The position numbers and the translations under genes are program-made. From a virus, in IMG/VR virus record IMGVR_UViG_3300031539_000087, positions 1 through 44,109 of that record: a stretch of DNA of 44,109 nucleotides. The stretch is one strand, 5' to 3'. The notes under the pieces were generated by a model. The model was not told where the DNA came from. It made no database searches and saw only the letters and a list, made by a program, of their open reading frames with translations. Positions 9,266 through 20,145 of the stretch are shown here, one piece after another (the first letter of the stretch is position 1; each line of letters opens with the position of its first letter).

Positions 9266-12200
9266 TTGATGCTCTCCACGGACTCGGCGAGTCGCATCTG
9301 TTTGAGTTCTTCTCGACGGCGTTTGGGAAGCTCTTTGGCGAATCTCTCGGCCGATTCCAGAGTGCCGGATTCCCGGTTCACCCGGAAATCGAGCCATGCG
9401 AGCCGAAGTTCGCGGAATTGGTCGTTGTTGTTGAGCACGTCGTCAATGAGGTCGGGAAGGACTGGTCGACCATCTCCATCAGGAGCAGAGGGGTTGTTGG
9501 TGTTGCTCTCCAATGTGGAGTAACTGGGGACGCCGGCCTGAAAAGGTGGGAACTCCCCATCAAGGCGAAAGTCATTGACCCAAAACCGACGATCGAGCAC
9601 CGAAAGCCCATCTGAGTTGTTCGCGTAAGGCGAAATGTTGACCAAACCAGCCGCCCCTTCCACAAGAGCGTTGGACATCACACCCAATCCTTCGTCGGGG
9701 ATGGTCGGGTTACCCAGGTCAGAAATGTGCTCATCACGTTGGAAGACGAAGTAGTTGCCGTACTTGTCCCCCCGGAAGAACACCCCGAAGACATCCAAGA
9801 AGCTGAAGATACGCTCACGGTGCATCAGGATGAGGTCGATGGCTTCATCGCTGAACAATCCGCTGGGTCGGAAAATCCGATACGTGAAAGGTGCAATCGA
9901 AAACAGGTTGTCTTTGAACGAGTTGCTGCCCGACCCGTACTCTCCCGCAAACGCCGTAGGTCGTAAGTCCATCTGACCTTCGACTCCTACGATGGGCGGA
10001 GAAGAGAAGGGCGCTCCTGAGTTGGAGATCGTCGGGTACACCGCGTAGATCGCTTCAGAACCCGCCGTGACAAAGCCTGTGGCGATCTCTTGGGAGAACA
10101 GAGTGTCCGAAGACACCACAACCGAATCAGCCAGCACCTCGGTGACTCGATACCAACCACGGTTGTCATCAAGCTCAGCCGGACCACCTGCCTCAAAAGG
10201 AACTTCCTGTCCGGGTTGAGCTGAAGTGCGCTGTGGAACACTGCGGTCCCCAAAAGGACGGAACCCTCGCTCTTGTCCTGTACTGGGAACCCCACCCGGT
10301 CCTTGCACCTCTCCGGCGGGGTCCACAAGGAGGATGTCGCCCACTTGGACACCCAAGGCAGCAAAGTTGATGGACGTGTCAGTGTCTTGAAGACGACGTG
10401 CGTCTGTCGGGTTGGACTCAGTAGGCACCCATCCGCCGTCTTGCGTCAGGTAGTCCGCTGAACGGTCAAAGATGACCTCCTGCGTGATCTGAGAACGAAG
10501 CTGCTCGTTGCTCTGCTCATGTGGGACCGGGACCGTCCGCATGTACACCTCAAACGCTTTGCCAGCCACATCGGAGGCAGCGACCTTGGTGAAGCCAGGC
10601 GACTTGAGGGCCAGAGTCTCACCGTCTTCGATAGCGGCAATCTCCACCTCATCCAACAACGTCCCGTCATCGTCCAAAAGACGGAAGGTGTCTCCGGGGT
10701 TGATGTTCACGTCCTCGCTGTCAAAGTTACCCAGTTGGGTGCCTCCCGTTGCCGTGATGACGTAAGGGTAGACATCCCCGTTGGGCGAAACCGGAGCTGA
10801 CCCAAAAGTCGTCACCGTGCCTCGACGAATCAAGTAAGCGAACTTGAGGGGTTCAAGGATCTCACCAATGCCTGCAAGCTGCTCGTGGTAGCGACGGATT
10901 CGACGAACTTGGTAGGTGACAGGAACTGCTCCTGGCGCATCTCCGAAGTTGGAGCGGAACCCTAGATCAGCCGCTGGCAGCGAATGTGACGCATCGACGA
11001 CTTGGACATCCGGGCCATTGAGATCCTGTGTGGACCTCGGAACGGAAGGCTCAAGGAAGATACCTGCCTGGGCGGAGTACCCGAGCGCGCCCCCTGTGGT
11101 GATGGAGTCGCCGGGCATGAGAGCCAGGATGGCTCCTGCTGGCGAAGTCGTGTGGAGAGTGTTCCAGTCTACTGCGGGGAGGGCCAGCTCCATGTGCTCT
11201 GGGATGCTGTCGTAGACGTAGGCATTTTCGTCATTGACGAAGGTGCCATTCGGGATGGGCGTTGCCGGAGTGACGTTGATCTCCCCACCAACTTCCAGAA
11301 TCTCTCCCGCCGCTGCTGTTTTAAGAACGGAAGTTGCGAGTTTGCTGTTTTCCAATTCAAGGGATGTGAACCCAACCGTTACCGTTCCAGGTATTGTTGC
11401 CAAGCCAACAAGGTTACGAGGCAAGACCTCTTCAGGAGCCTTGTCGAACTGGATGTCCATGAGGTTGAACCCAGCCACGATCGTGGTTCCCGTAGCCAAG
11501 GCATCCAAATCCGCAACCGTAGCCGGAGTCCCTCCGAAGGTCGAAATGGTTGCGGGGTTGATGGTGAACTCCCCCGTGACGGTGTTCACCGCCGTGTAGT
11601 CCATGTAATAGTTGTTGGCCAACCAACCCGTTGCAGGAAGTTCTTGGTCAAATACCGTCAACACGTACAAACGACCTGTCGGGGCAAACGCTGAAGTCAC
11701 TCCGTCGGCCAACAACACGTTGTCTACGGTGATGCGGTTGGTCGCATTTGCGTTGAAAGCTGTGACAACCGGGAAGCGGACTTGGGTGAACCCGACCCCG
11801 GTGTTGAAAGGCAACGTCGTTGTCGTCAACTCCAGCTCACGCGCCCCAGGCACGGTCTCTTCAACAGCGTGCTTGACCAAATGCGTTCCGGCCTTTGACG
11901 AACCCTTGGGAGTAGCGTCCGCCGAACCCCTGATGGTCAGGATGTCACCAGGCAACACCGTCTCGACCGAGAAGCTGGGAGACAGCAAACGGAAGTTCTG
12001 CATCTCGGGGGTAATTCCCGAAATGCCTGCGGTGCCGGTGCCCCCTGAGATCAAACCCGTTTCGTCGCGTGAAGACGAAGGGATGGCCGAAAACGTAATG
12101 TCGTCGCCCGTCACGATGGGAGTGTTCCCATGCCCCTCAAAAGCTGGAACCTTGACCGTGCCCCGGCCCGTTCCGCCTGTGCCAACAGAATCAAACGTGC

Positions 12201-15200
12201 TTCCAGCAAAGGGGTAGAAGTCGCTTTGCCGCAAGAAGGTGAACGGCACACCTCCGTTGACTTCAGCAGGATCGTTGACTGCTAAGACATCCGTAGCTGC
12301 TCCAGTTACCCAGAAGACCTCCAGTTCGGAGAAAACATCTGGGCCACCCGCATCTGGTGAAACCTCATCGCGGGGCAGCATCCCTCGTAGATCAAGAGTT
12401 TCGTCGAAAGTCAGACGGTCAACAGCAATGAAACCCGTCAAGCTGGCTGCGGGGTCGGCAACCGTCGCCGCCGAAGAGGTATCGACATCAACGGTGAACC
12501 ACAACGGTACCGACTGTCCGGGACTCAAAGGGTTCTCAGGCAAATCACCGGGAGCCGGGACAGGAGCGATGGTGAAGATCGGAACTGCCGTGTCCACCGT
12601 CAAGAAGTTGTCGTCTGCTGTCGGCAAACCCACGATGGGGATGAGAGGGCCAGGTGCCGGAACCTGTGTCTGAGCCGTCCAAACACCACCGGACCCTTTG
12701 AGGATGACCGTCTGCAAGTACGGAGAGCCGCCCCCATCATCCGCAGTCCAGACATGGATGGTGATGGCGTTGTCGTTGGCCGGATAAGCGAAAGGAGCGC
12801 CGGGGTTGATGATGTTGTTCAACCCTCCCGTCAAACCACCAGCCGAACCGTCGTTGAAAACAACCAACCCGGACGACACCGACGTGATGTTGAAACGCGT
12901 GACGGTCAACGGTCGGTCAATGACCATGCCCACGGTTGCCGGGGCCGGGATGACGTTCTGATTCACAAACGACATCGCCGTTCGCAGGCGATAGCGGAAC
13001 CTGTCCCCCACAACCGAATGAGTCACAAACCGTGGGGGACTAATGACCGAACCGGAGGCTCCACCTACCACGGAGCCGACGGACAACATCCCTTGCGATC
13101 CGTTGGGAATCCCTGCTTGTCCTGCTTCGACGAACAAAAAGTCATAGGCTCCGACATTCCCGATGCCCGAGTGAGGCGTGTAGGCTCCAGCCGTGATGAC
13201 AGGCTGTGCATCCTGAGAAGTCAGCAGCACTGCGGGAAGGTTGCTACCTGAGAAGGTGCCCAAGATGGTTCCGTCAGAACCCAGGATCTCATCAGGGAAC
13301 ACTGCACTGGGGACCGACGTGTCCGGGGTCAGAAGCTGAAGGAAAGCCGAAGCCGCTTGACCCAAACGGTCAATCTCCGTGTTCTGAGCGTACAGGTACG
13401 GCAGCGTGTAATCGCCGCTGTCATTGGTGAACCCGCCGACCAGTGCTGGAATCGGTGCCGGAGTGATGCTCCCATTGCGGAACTTCACATCCGCGTCGAT
13501 GTAGTCCATCGGCTTGGGAGGGTCTTGTCCAAAGATCTCTTTGAGACCAAAGAGGGAAGGATCGTCGTAAGAGGGCCAAGAGTTGTCTTGGAACTCACCG
13601 TCTGAGCGATCCACCCGTAGATCAAACTGAATACGAAATCCCGGAAGACCGGTGGCGTATTCTTTTTTCTCGGTCTGAGAAGGTGCCGCGTCCACATCCG
13701 AAGCCACTTGAGCATCTGGGGGAGTGACGAACACTGTGTCGCCCTGGAACAGCTCGATGGGTGCGTCGGTCGATGCCGGGTCTTCACTAAGCTCCAAAAC
13801 CGCACCGGGTCCGAGAGGCCCGGAGTTGTCTTGGTCCGTGAACGTGATGACACAACCCAGTGCGACTTCACCAACAAAGACCTTCTTGGTGACCGTGAAA
13901 TCAAGGCCACCAAACGAATAGGAGAAGCTGTCCGACGTGGCCACGTCGATGATGCGACCATCCGGGCGACCGAACGAGACCATCGGTTTACGTGATGCGT
14001 CCGCAATGGTCTCCCACGGAGGGGTGAACAAAGTGGGATCTCCTGTGGACAAGTCCGGTAAGGAGCCACCATTGGCGATGAGCTGCGACAGGTCTGGCAA
14101 CCCGTTGTCTGCAAGCGGGAACTCGCTAAACGGAAGAACCGTGGCAATCACTGCCGGACGGGGGTCATCGGTGAACGTGGGGAAGCCCGCAGCCGCCATG
14201 TCGTCATCCAACTCCGGGAATCCGATGTTGGAGTAAGCGAAGATGCGCGCACGAGGGTATCGAAGGACAACATCTACGGAAGAGACGTTTTCGATTTGAC
14301 CAAGTACGGGGTTCTCGATTTGGCCAATCGCCTTCTTGAAGGTGCTGGCTCGCTTGGGCAACGAGATGCCGCCCTTGAACGACAGTCGGCTGATGCGTTT
14401 GCGGAACGAGTACACGCCCTTCTTGATGGGCGTCGCGTCCAGGTCCGAATTGATGCCTGGATCAAGTTGCGTGAAAGCTTCGGTGCGTTCGGGGAAAACC
14501 CGGGAGAACCGGTTTGGCTCCCCCATTCGACGAAAGCGACCAAACGCTTGGAGTTTGAACGGGAGGAGGCTCTTGATGCGCTTACGGGTTCGCCCAATAA
14601 GCACGATGTCGTCCACATCGTTCTGAACCACCAGACGCTGCTCACCGATGAGGTCCCCAAGGAGGTCGGAGTCGGGGAAGTTTCCTTCGATTTGATCTCC
14701 CGCCAGCACTGCTGATGCGGGATCGACCACCGGGTCGCGGGTCAGGAACCACAACGCTGCGTTGAAAGCCAAAAAGACTTCCGTGAACGCATTACGTTCG
14801 TTGAGATCACCCGTGATGGCGTCTTCGTATCCGGGAGGCGGAATCTCTTTGCCACGCCCAATGAAGAAACGGAACTTCCCATCACGGTCGCCGACGATGT
14901 TGCCCGAGATGGTCTCAAGGATTTGCTCAAACGGGACGATGACTTCGTTGTAGAACTCCAAGAAGACTCGACCTGCTCGGTCTTGGTCTTGGAAATCCCG
15001 AAGTTGAGCTTTGAGTCCAAGTCGTCCTTGGTTGGCGTTGTTCGCCGGAGGGGGAACTGCCGCTGCCGGTCCCTGTGAAGGAAGCCGAGCAGAGATGTCC
15101 CGAGCTACGTTCTCAGCGACTTCACCGATGTACTCAAGGAGAGGCACTGCCCGGTAAAAGAAGGAATCCGGGTTGGAGAAGGTGAACGTCCCTTTGAGGA

Positions 15201-18200
15201 TGCGACCCGCGATGCCATTGTCGTCGGAAGGGACGATGACGTTTGTGTACGAAGCCGTAAACGCCGGGACAATGGTTACGTCGTTGTCGAGAAACGGCGA
15301 CAGGAGAGCGACCTGAATGTGCCGAAGATAGAGCGTCTCCCCTGGGAGGATTGGGCCCTCTGGAGGGTTGAGGTACGCAACCTCCCCTGTGTCTGCGTCA
15401 ATCTCGTAGTCGATGGCCGGACGTAGAACCCTGCCGGGAAGGGGCACACCCGCACTGGTTTCTCCAAACAAGACTGCATCGAACGCCGACCCTGGGAACA
15501 AACCACCTCGGCCCAAGAACTGCGTGGACCCAATCGCGTAGATCGGACGAACCGAGATACGAACGGGGTCGGTACCGAAGCCAAACCCACGAGGGAAAGG
15601 AGCCGACACGTCAATCGTGGTCTTGGTCCCATCATCCGAGAGCGTCGAACCCGTGATGACAAACGGGAGACCTGAGATCTCCAGAATGTGCTCCGTCACA
15701 GCAAGCTGCGTGAAGTCCCCTAGGAAGATGATGTTGACGTACCCACGGTTGACGGGCTGGTATGGGGCCGTGACCTCTTGCCAGAAACCATTGGGAGCGT
15801 CTGGGTTGTAGTCCTTGGCAATAGGGATGCCTGACAACAAAGCAGGAGCTTCATCTCCTGCGTTCCGCGACCCTGCTTCTTGTGTGGTCTCAGGGATGAA
15901 CTCAACGGTCGTGACATCCAGAGCAGCGTCGTAGGTCACAGCCGTCAGATAGAAGGGAGCCGCTCCCAACCGAAGAAGCTGCCCAGGGAGGACATCATCA
16001 GTCCGGTCTTCCGCCAACTCAAAACTGGTCTTGTTGGCTTCAATGAAGAAAGGCGGACGATAGACGGGCTGTTGCGAACAGGTGTACGTCTCTTCGCCAC
16101 CGAAAGCTTCAAGCACGGCGTAGTTGATCTTGACAACCTCAGTCTCAGGAACCGGGATCTTGAAGTTGATTCGGCTTGTCTCAAACTCTGTGATGGACTC
16201 CGGGCTCGACCCGATGTTGGTCAACGTGCCACCGATCCAAACGAGGGTGTCGATGTCCGCTCGGGTGGTTCGTTCCGTGGGGTTGAAGTCCCAATACTGG
16301 ACCTCCCCTGTGGTTGTGGGCGTGGCGACCTCTTCCCGAACAAACAACGGAAGGAACTCAATGATCCTGACCGGCTGTGGTGGAGTCTCGGGGTCGTCAG
16401 GGTTATCGACGAGCTTCAGGGTGCCACTTCCGCTGTTCGCCAAGAAATAATCGACTTCGACGACTTGGAACTCACGAAGGGGCTTGGAGAAGGCAAACGA
16501 TCCCTGGATGGCGTTGATGGTCACATCCTGGTTGTTGGTTGTGATCATCTGTTCGACGAAATACGTCGTCGTTCCGCCATACTGCGCCATGTCGGCTGCG
16601 GAGAAGTTCAACAGCCCATCCGCAGGGTTGTACTCGGTCGTGCCCTGTGGAAGCTCAACTGGGCTCAGGTCGGGATCGAGGAACGCTTGGGCGTACACCG
16701 CATCCGAACCCTCAAACTGCACGAACACGTCAGCACCGAAGTTCAGCAGACCATCGGACTCTTGGACCTCGATAACGTCCCCAGCCAAACTTGGCGTGAT
16801 GGTGGTTACTTTGATGAGATCACCAGCAGCAAACGTGTACGTCCTGGTGTTGACCCGGATGTCGAAGTTGCCGTTCGCAAACCGTTCGGACGACACATTA
16901 GGAACAACCAAAGTGTCATTGGCCAAGGTTCCAAGGACACTTTGCGTCAACCCCACCAAAGAAGAGGTGGGACTCGCATTGGGGAGTCCGAAGCGCATGT
17001 TGATGCTGCGGCCAGAGGACAGCGCATCCGCCATGTACGCGGAAAGACGGGTAGCTGTTTGAGCCGCCGCATCCGCAGGAAGGTCTCCTACGCTGGAGAG
17101 CTGCCGGATACGGAAAGGTTCTTCAGGGAGATGGTTGAAAGCCGAATAGACAACATCAGCCAGGATGCCTGGATCGAAGCTGTCCTTGTCGATGCCCTCA
17201 AACAACTGCCACGGAAGGTTCTCGCCGGAGACCGCAAACGCTGGAGAGACTTCCAGGGAGTTGGTTGCCGTGGCGTCAGCCGTGACGATGTAGACCCCGG
17301 CTGCGTCTCCTCGCTCGATTTCAAGCTGGTAGCCAGCTTTGACCCCCAACGCCACGAAGTCGATGTCCGCACTGGGGTCGGTGAAGGTTGTTCCACCAGC
17401 CGTGAACGATCCTCGGCCGCCCAGGACCACAGAGGTCCCCACGGAGTTGATGAGGTTAGCAAGCCCTGAAGCTCCCCCATCAAGAAGGTCGAAGTCCACC
17501 CCCAGTTGCTTCTCAAGGAACGGTCCCCCTTCAGAGACACGAAGCCCTTTGCCGGGACACTGGAACGAAGTCGGGATGATGCCCGCGTTCCCAAGAGGGA
17601 GCGAAGGCGTTGGTTGTTCGATTTGACCAAAAACCCGAGAGGTCGTGGTCCATGAGAACTTGCCCAACCCGAACTCGTAAAAGACCGTCTCGTAGTCTTT
17701 CAGGAGACGTTGGTTGAAACCGTCTTGGATCGAAAAAAAGACGTTCTCGTCGTACCCGGCCACATCTTCAAGCGGCACTCGTGGCAACAAGACAATAGGA
17801 CTTGCTGGGATCTGACTCTGAAGAACGATGTTGTCGAACCGAGCGATGGAGTTGATATCGCTGATGTCGTCTTTGCTGCCGTTCAGGTTGAGCGGACTGC
17901 GGAAAACACCAAGGTTCGTACCTGAGTCGGGGAGCCAGTTCAGGTCCGGCGGCGGGTTGACTACCGATGGGGAAGTGACCCGGACAATCCAACCCGGCAA
18001 AAAACCCAAAGCCGTGGGGCCAGATAGGTCTTTCTCTCCGTTGGGACCGAAACCGATCTCAATGGTCCCGTAAAACACTCCGTTGGATTGGGAGGCTCCT
18101 TGAAGAACAACCCTGTCTCCAATAACCACCGCCGAACCCGCGTTGGTGATGACCGCATCGAGACTGGTGGCGATGTCCGCGGGCGTGAATGTTCCACCAG

Positions 18201-20142
18201 CAGATGTCGCTACGCCACCTGGATCAGTTGAAGCATCCCAAGTGAAAATGCTGTTGCCGATCCTGAAGACCAACACTTCGGTGCCCACCAGAACAAACTC
18301 CTGACGCACCCGAGAAAAGATCTGTGTCTGGTTGGCCCATACGGCGGGTTCGACACCAGATTGCAAAAAGTAAAGAAGCTCTCCGCTGAACCGCGATTGG
18401 TCTTCTTTGGACAAATAGACACGAGACCCTCCATTCCCCTCACGTAAATCCACAATGGCAACGCCTCGTGGAATGCGGAAAGCGAACTTGGGGATTTCGT
18501 CATCGTCGTCCACCAAACGAATCGTGCGAAACTGCCCCGCCTCACCGAACAGGATCAAGTCCCAAGGACCGCGTACATCCCGCACAAGTCCTGAAGGATT
18601 GGGCCGGATGGAGGGGTCTGTTGTGGTGTTGGGGAGGGTGCCCGTGGTGTCAGGAGTGAACTGCACTCCTGAGATACCAGGAGTGACCACAGGGGCCGCG
18701 TCAGGGATGTATCGAGGGCTGTCCCCAGCAATCTGTGCGGGGTCGCCGTTCCCGTCCACGAGGGCCACAGGGGCTCTCAGGGTGATGGGTCGCTGGGAGA
18801 GGCTCACACCGTCAAAGAAGACTTCAGCGCCCAGGTAGCTTTTGTTGAAAGAAAGCGACTCCGGGTCGGTCTTGGCGATGTCCGCCTCACTGAACTTCAT
18901 ACGCCCAGTGGTCAGGCTGATGGCGACTTGCCCCTCAACGACAACCTGATTCCCCAATGCTGCATCGCTTTCCACCAAAAAGGCTTCCAAAGCATTGCGC
19001 GATCCGATTCGGATGAAGGGGTAGTCGGTTGGCCCAGGGATCGGTGCCACAAACAAGGGCTGCAAATCGGCGGTGCTCAAAGCACCCAACGATTCGACTT
19101 CATCCTGGTCAACGAAACCACGGTACGAATAGAAAACCGTTTGCCCCGCGAACTCGTCAAGGAACGTCGGGTTCCACTGGATCTTGCCGGTGGTGTTTCC
19201 GACAACGCCCGCATCTGTTGGGTTGGTCGAGAAGTCGTACTCTTCATCGGCCTCTTCGTCCGTGACAACAAGCAGACCTCCAAAGCCAGAGCCCGCCACG
19301 GGCTGAGCAACAGGGATCGACGAACTGTCGGGACGAGATCCAATGCGGACCATCGAGTAGCTATCGGCTACCGAGCTGTCCCCTGGAAGGTACTCACCCA
19401 ACGTCACCGTCGGTGCAGGACTCAGGAGATACTCTTCCCCCGAAATCAAGATGCCCAGGTCACGAGGAGGAGTCCCGTTGAGAGGCTCCCATCGTTGGAC
19501 GGCTCCGTTCCATACGAAACGAAGCTCGTAAAGATCGTTCTTGGTCCACCAGAAGGTCGGAGGCGCTACCGAGTATTCGACGCTTTGAAGACGGTCGCCT
19601 CGATCTGAAGAGAACCCACCACCCAGTGCTAGGAGGAGAACGGGGTTGGTCGAAATGTCCAGAACGCCCGTCACCGGGTTGAAAGGAGCAGACGTAACAT
19701 CGACGGCTACTCCGTTATCTCCACGGGTGACGGTGGCCGAAGTCAGAACCGAGATGGTTCGGTTGGCATCATCAACAAGGACGAGACGTGTGGTTCCGTC
19801 AGTGAAAGGCTCGGACGGGTCGTTGGTGTTGGCAACTTCCAGTTCACCTTCAGGGATAGTCCCGGTGCCTTCGTTGGAAATCGTGAAGCTGTCTACGGTT
19901 CCGAGATTGGCGGTGTTGGCAGCCCAGATCAGATACTCGGTCGTAGGGTCGGTACGCAACAAGATGGCCGAGCGATACTGGTCGCTCGCCACGTTGACGT
20001 ACTCCGGTGCCGGGATCGTGTAGACCGGCGGCAAGGACTTGAAGTCCTTGGAAACCCCGTTGGAGGCTTCGTCCGTAGTCGTCGCGTTTGACGGCGCAGT
20101 GCGTGGTGCCCGAAGGACATACCCGTTTGTATTAAGGGCCAT
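9262..20142 (-). CDS. Giant 3626-residue modular structural protein
   Basis: One uninterrupted frame of 10.9 kb, about a quarter of the window. The protein is beta-rich, acidic and cysteine-poor, and looks like a chain of small repeated modules. One recurring pattern is 'TG.h.F..AD....G..V.Y', seen near residues 323, 418, 1181, 1285 and 1588 (for example DGLLNFSAADMAQYGGTTTY). Another is 'F.ALGV..GD.L.I...G.Y.V', seen near 931 and 3261, with related barrel-like segments near 2730 and 3148. The C-terminus is helical and charged (LPKRRREELKQMRLAESVES). There is no signal peptide, membrane span or catalytic motif. The ATG lies three bases after the preceding stop with only a weak ribosome site, so coupling is likely. 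Position between the spike and wedge genes suggests a giant baseplate, skirt or fibre-like element. This is inference; no family was recognised. Confidence 0.85.
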   Translation of the reverse strand: MALNTNGYVLRAPRTAPSNATTTDEASNGVSKDFKSLPPVYTIPAPEYVNVASDQYRSAILLRTDPTTEYLIWAANTANLGTVDSFTISNEGTGTIPEGELEVANTNDPSEPFTDGTTRLVLVDDANRTISVLTSATVTRGDNGVAVDVTSAPFNPVTGVLDISTNPVLLLALGGGFSSDRGDRLQSVEYSVAPPTFWWTKNDLYELRFVWNGAVQRWEPLNGTPPRDLGILISGEEYLLSPAPTVTLGEYLPGDSSVADSYSMVRIGSRPDSSSIPVAQPVAGSGFGGLLVVTDEEADEEYDFSTNPTDAGVVGNTTGKIQWNPTFLDEFAGQTVFYSYRGFVDQDEVESLGALSTADLQPLFVAPIPGPTDYPFIRIGSRNALEAFLVESDAALGNQVVVEGQVAISLTTGRMKFSEADIAKTDPESLSFNKSYLGAEVFFDGVSLSQRPITLRAPVALVDGNGDPAQIAGDSPRYIPDAAPVVTPGISGVQFTPDTTGTLPNTTTDPSIRPNPSGLVRDVRGPWDLILFGEAGQFRTIRLVDDDDEIPKFAFRIPRGVAIVDLREGNGGSRVYLSKEDQSRFSGELLYFLQSGVEPAVWANQTQIFSRVRQEFVLVGTEVLVFRIGNSIFTWDASTDPGGVATSAGGTFTPADIATSLDAVITNAGSAVVIGDRVVLQGASQSNGVFYGTIEIGFGPNGEKDLSGPTALGFLPGWIVRVTSPSVVNPPPDLNWLPDSGTNLGVFRSPLNLNGSKDDISDINSIARFDNIVLQSQIPASPIVLLPRVPLEDVAGYDENVFFSIQDGFNQRLLKDYETVFYEFGLGKFSWTTTSRVFGQIEQPTPSLPLGNAGIIPTSFQCPGKGLRVSEGGPFLEKQLGVDFDLLDGGASGLANLINSVGTSVVLGGRGSFTAGGTTFTDPSADIDFVALGVKAGYQLEIERGDAAGVYIVTADATATNSLEVSPAFAVSGENLPWQLFEGIDKDSFDPGILADVVYSAFNHLPEEPFRIRQLSSVGDLPADAAAQTATRLSAYMADALSSGRSINMRFGLPNASPTSSLVGLTQSVLGTLANDTLVVPNVSSERFANGNFDIRVNTRTYTFAAGDLIKVTTITPSLAGDVIEVQESDGLLNFGADVFVQFEGSDAVYAQAFLDPDLSPVELPQGTTEYNPADGLLNFSAADMAQYGGTTTYFVEQMITTNNQDVTINAIQGSFAFSKPLREFQVVEVDYFLANSGSGTLKLVDNPDDPETPPQPVRIIEFLPLFVREEVATPTTTGEVQYWDFNPTERTTRADIDTLVWIGGTLTNIGSSPESITEFETSRINFKIPVPETEVVKINYAVLEAFGGEETYTCSQQPVYRPPFFIEANKTSFELAEDRTDDVLPGQLLRLGAAPFYLTAVTYDAALDVTTVEFIPETTQEAGSRNAGDEAPALLSGIPIAKDYNPDAPNGFWQEVTAPYQPVNRGYVNIIFLGDFTQLAVTEHILEISGLPFVITGSTLSDDGTKTTIDVSAPFPRGFGFGTDPVRISVRPIYAIGSTQFLGRGGLFPGSAFDAVLFGETSAGVPLPGRVLRPAIDYEIDADTGEVAYLNPPEGPILPGETLYLRHIQVALLSPFLDNDVTIVPAFTASYTNVIVPSDDNGIAGRILKGTFTFSNPDSFFYRAVPLLEYIGEVAENVARDISARLPSQGPAAAVPPPANNANQGRLGLKAQLRDFQDQDRAGRVFLEFYNEVIVPFEQILETISGNIVGDRDGKFRFFIGRGKEIPPPGYEDAITGDLNERNAFTEVFLAFNAALWFLTRDPVVDPASAVLAGDQIEGNFPDSDLLGDLIGEQRLVVQNDVDDIVLIGRTRKRIKSLLPFKLQAFGRFRRMGEPNRFSRVFPERTEAFTQLDPGINSDLDATPIKKGVYSFRKRISRLSFKGGISLPKRASTFKKAIGQIENPVLGQIENVSSVDVVLRYPRARIFAYSNIGFPELDDDMAAAGFPTFTDDPRPAVIATVLPFSEFPLADNGLPDLSQLIANGGSLPDLSTGDPTLFTPPWETIADASRKPMVSFGRPDGRIIDVATSDSFSYSFGGLDFTVTKKVFVGEVALGCVITFTDQDNSGPLGPGAVLELSEDPASTDAPIELFQGDTVFVTPPDAQVASDVDAAPSQTEKKEYATGLPGFRIQFDLRVDRSDGEFQDNSWPSYDDPSLFGLKEIFGQDPPKPMDYIDADVKFRNGSITPAPIPALVGGFTNDSGDYTLPYLYAQNTEIDRLGQAASAFLQLLTPDTSVPSAVFPDEILGSDGTILGTFSGSNLPAVLLTSQDAQPVITAGAYTPHSGIGNVGAYDFLFVEAGQAGIPNGSQGMLSVGSVVGGASGSVISPPRFVTHSVVGDRFRYRLRTAMSFVNQNVIPAPATVGMVIDRPLTVTRFNITSVSSGLVVFNDGSAGGLTGGLNNIINPGAPFAYPANDNAITIHVWTADDGGGSPYLQTVILKGSGGVWTAQTQVPAPGPLIPIVGLPTADDNFLTVDTAVPIFTIAPVPAPGDLPENPLSPGQSVPLWFTVDVDTSSAATVADPAASLTGFIAVDRLTFDETLDLRGMLPRDEVSPDAGGPDVFSELEVFWVTGAATDVLAVNDPAEVNGGVPFTFLRQSDFYPFAGSTFDSVGTGGTGRGTVKVPAFEGHGNTPIVTGDDITFSAIPSSSRDETGLISGGTGTAGISGITPEMQNFRLLSPSFSVETVLPGDILTIRGSADATPKGSSKAGTHLVKHAVEETVPGARELELTTTTLPFNTGVGFTQVRFPVVTAFNANATNRITVDNVLLADGVTSAFAPTGRLYVLTVFDQELPATGWLANNYYMDYTAVNTVTGEFTINPATISTFGGTPATVADLDALATGTTIVAGFNLMDIQFDKAPEEVLPRNLVGLATIPGTVTVGFTSLELENSKLATSVLKTAAAGEILEVGGEINVTPATPIPNGTFVNDENAYVYDSIPEHMELALPAVDWNTLHTTSPAGAILALMPGDSITTGGALGYSAQAGIFLEPSVPRSTQDLNGPDVQVVDASHSLPAADLGFRSNFGDAPGAVPVTYQVRRIRRYHEQLAGIGEILEPLKFAYLIRRGTVTTFGSAPVSPNGDVYPYVITATGGTQLGNFDSEDVNINPGDTFRLLDDDGTLLDEVEIAAIEDGETLALKSPGFTKVAASDVAGKAFEVYMRTVPVPHEQSNEQLRSQITQEVIFDRSADYLTQDGGWVPTESNPTDARRLQDTDTSINFAALGVQVGDILLVDPAGEVQGPGGVPSTGQERGFRPFGDRSVPQRTSAQPGQEVPFEAGGPAELDDNRGWYRVTEVLADSVVVSSDTLFSQEIATGFVTAGSEAIYAVYPTISNSGAPFSSPPIVGVEGQMDLRPTAFAGEYGSGSNSFKDNLFSIAPFTYRIFRPSGLFSDEAIDLILMHRERIFSFLDVFGVFFRGDKYGNYFVFQRDEHISDLGNPTIPDEGLGVMSNALVEGAAGLVNISPYANNSDGLSVLDRRFWVNDFRLDGEFPPFQAGVPSYSTLESNTNNPSAPDGDGRPVLPDLIDDVLNNNDQFRELRLAWLDFRVNRESGTLESAERFAKELPKRRREELKQMRLAESVESIK

Positions 20143-20145
20143 AGC

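Noticed and set aside
9266-9397. N-terminal extension of the 94-aa gene
   Set aside because: It would lie inside the giant gene, is Arg-rich, and the ATG at 9265 has a ribosome site and the usual ATGA overlap.
15880-17469. 529-codon open frame on the plus strand
   Set aside because: It lies wholly antisense to the giant structural gene, is rich in Arg, Gly, Val and His with no domain pattern, and has no ribosome site. It is a shadow of the sense codon usage.
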